Source: Trueperaceae bacterium (GTDB lineage Bacteria; Deinococcota; Deinococci; Deinococcales; Trueperaceae). Taken from it: a stretch of 14,710 bases of DNA. The notes under the pieces are model-generated. The model did not search any database. It was not told the DNA's origin and saw only the letters and a program-made list of their open reading frames with translations. Positions 13,502 through 14,710 of the stretch are shown one piece after another (positions within the stretch are counted from its first letter, which is position 1; each line of letters opens with the position of its first letter). The translations under genes and the position numbers were made by a program. The stretch is from assembly GCA_007130355.1 (NCBI GenBank), contig SLSQ01000005.1, positions 1 to 14,710 of the forward strand. The letters are read 5' to 3'.

Positions 13502-14701
13502 GTGACCGACACGACCCCGACCGAAGCCCGAGCCCCCGTCCCCCAGGAGCAACCGGCACGCCGCGACCTGCTGGACCTGCTGAAGCGGCTGGACGCCCAC
13601 GAGGGCTCCCTGGCGACCGTGATCCTCGACGTGCACGCCGGCGACGACCCGAACGCCCCGGCGCAGCGCGCCGACGCCGCGCTGCGCGGCCTTTCGCTGG
13701 AGCGGGAGCGGCGCGAGCGGCTCGAGCGGCAGGTGCGGGAGCGGCTGCGGTCGGCGGGCGAGGGCGTGCTGGTGCTCTTCCTCGACCCCGCCCGGGACGA
13801 ACCGGTCGGCGAGCGTTTGCTGCGCGTCGCTCCGCCGCTGCCGGGCGGCACCGCGCAGGCGGCGGCCTGGTGGGGCCCGCCGGTGACCTCGCCGCTGCGG
13901 CTGCTGCTGGCCTCGCGCTCGCCGCTGGTGGCGGCGTTCGTCGACGAGCGGAGGGCGCGACTGTTCGTCGTCGACCTGGGCGAAGCGATCGAGGCCGGCG
14001 CCTACGTGCGGGCGATCGACACCGACGCCTGGCGACGCTACGGCGAACACTCGACCGGCATGCCGGGCCGTCCGGCCCGCGGCGGAGCGGGCATGGACGA
14101 CTTCGAGGCCCGCAAGGACGCCTGGACCGCCCGCTTCGTCGCCGAGTTGGCCGAGCGCCTGCAGATCGCGGTCGGTACCGACCCGAACGCGCGCCTCGCG
14201 CTGATCGGCGAGCCGCGCCGGACGAAGCAGCTCGAGGAGGCCCTGTCCGTTCCGGCGCGCGAGCGGATCCTGACGCGCGCACCGGCTCCGGCCGATCCGG
14301 ACCTGCCGACGCCGCGTTGGGCCGGTCCGCTGACCGAACTCGTCGCCGAGGCGCGGCAGGCGGAGGACCGGGCGCTGCTCGAGCGGCTCGAGCAGGAGGG
14401 CGTCTCGGGCCCGGGGCCGACGCTGGAAGCGTTGCAGGAGGGACGGCTGCACACGCTGGTCGCTCCGGTCGAGGACGACCTCGAGATCGTGCGCTGCCTC
14501 GAACCGGGCTGGATCGCGCCGGACGAGGCGTCCGCCCGCGCCGTCTGCCCGGACGGACCGATCGAACGTGCCTGGCTCCGCGACCGGCTCTACGAACTCC
14601 TCCAGTCCGGCCGGGCCGACCTCCGGCTGCTGCACGGCGACGCGGGCCGCGAAGCGTCGCGCCGGTTCGGACCGGTCGCCGGCCTGCCGCGCCGCGGCTG
14701 A
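13502..14701 (+). CDS. Bacterial aeRF1-type (baeRF/VLRF1-like) protein
   Basis: This is a 399-residue soluble, charged protein. The N-terminal part (about 20-130) gives RRDLLDLLKRLDAHEGSLAT, VILDVHAGDDPN and a long charged helix (LERERRERLERQVRERLRSA). The middle domain (about 140-280) has the strand pattern PLVAAFVDERRARLFVVDLG, a variable loop, then RFVAELAERLQ and ARLALIGEPRRTKQLEEAL. The C-terminal part (about 290-380) has TLEALQEGRLHTLVAPVEDD. This order (ERF1-like domain with the R-x-R-L-F strand, then a GEP-x-x-T loop) is that of bacterial archaeo-eukaryotic release-factor-1 homologues, thought to act on ribosomes or stalled peptidyl-tRNA; the exact role is untested. The GTG start has AGGAGG five bases upstream. 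It is complete. Confidence 0.65.
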   Translation: MTDTTPTEARAPVPQEQPARRDLLDLLKRLDAHEGSLATVILDVHAGDDPNAPAQRADAALRGLSLERERRERLERQVRERLRSAGEGVLVLFLDPARDEPVGERLLRVAPPLPGGTAQAAAWWGPPVTSPLRLLLASRSPLVAAFVDERRARLFVVDLGEAIEAGAYVRAIDTDAWRRYGEHSTGMPGRPARGGAGMDDFEARKDAWTARFVAELAERLQIAVGTDPNARLALIGEPRRTKQLEEALSVPARERILTRAPAPADPDLPTPRWAGPLTELVAEARQAEDRALLERLEQEGVSGPGPTLEALQEGRLHTLVAPVEDDLEIVRCLEPGWIAPDEASARAVCPDGPIERAWLRDRLYELLQSGRADLRLLHGDAGREASRRFGPVAGLPRRG

Positions 14702-14710
14702 CGGGAGGGC

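Noticed and set aside
1..14710. CRISPR array, prophage, toxin-antitoxin pair or defence island
   Set aside because: No spaced direct repeats, phage structural genes, nuclease/ATPase pairs or toxin families were seen on either strand.

Overview
The window is a uniformly GC-rich bacterial chromosome segment, except for the first 159 bases, which are near 50% GC. Its genes start with ATG, GTG or TTG. Several lack a Shine-Dalgarno sequence and instead have a TANNNT box 5-6 bases before the start codon, the arrangement of leaderless transcripts. Together with the GC content and gene content, this fits a Deinococcota-like (for example Trueperales-like) or actinobacterial genome. That assignment is an inference and not firm.

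Layout: (1) 160-1490 is a complete IS3-family insertion sequence with 37-base imperfect terminal inverted repeats. It cuts an alpha/beta hydrolase gene (1491-1772) after codon 94, and the other half of that gene is not on the far side. (2) 1863-4926 holds a divergent pair: a secreted/membrane class C beta-lactamase-like serine hydrolase and a secreted CE1/LpqC-type esterase. (3) 5015-7049 is a stretch of broken genes: an alpha/beta hydrolase lacking its nucleophile elbow, a voltage-gated-type ion channel with an amber stop directly after an unusual selectivity filter, a Ku (NHEJ) gene broken by deletion, frameshifts and an 11-bp tandem duplication, and the C-terminal tail of a glucose/sorbosone dehydrogenase. 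(4) 7022-9475 carries an intact glucose/sorbosone dehydrogenase lipoprotein, a DUF1761-type membrane protein and a six-helix membrane protein, all on the minus strand. (5) 9476-10294 is a divergent control region with two matching operator-like sites, followed by a TetR regulator. (6) 10345-13306 contains a YdeI/OmdA-type protein, a remnant resembling a DNA alkylation repair (AlkD-like) gene, a chromate transporter with a short upstream ORF, a tRNA-Ile2(CAU) gene and a DUF1801 protein. (7) 13502-14701 is a bacterial aeRF1-type (baeRF/VLRF1-like) protein.

The genes do not form one pathway. The strongest regulatory unit is the TetR gene and its divergently transcribed membrane protein. The most unusual property of the window is the density of decayed genes, two of them DNA-repair genes (Ku and an AlkD-like enzyme), among intact housekeeping-type genes. 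I did not find a CRISPR array, prophage, defence island or obviously new multi-gene system.
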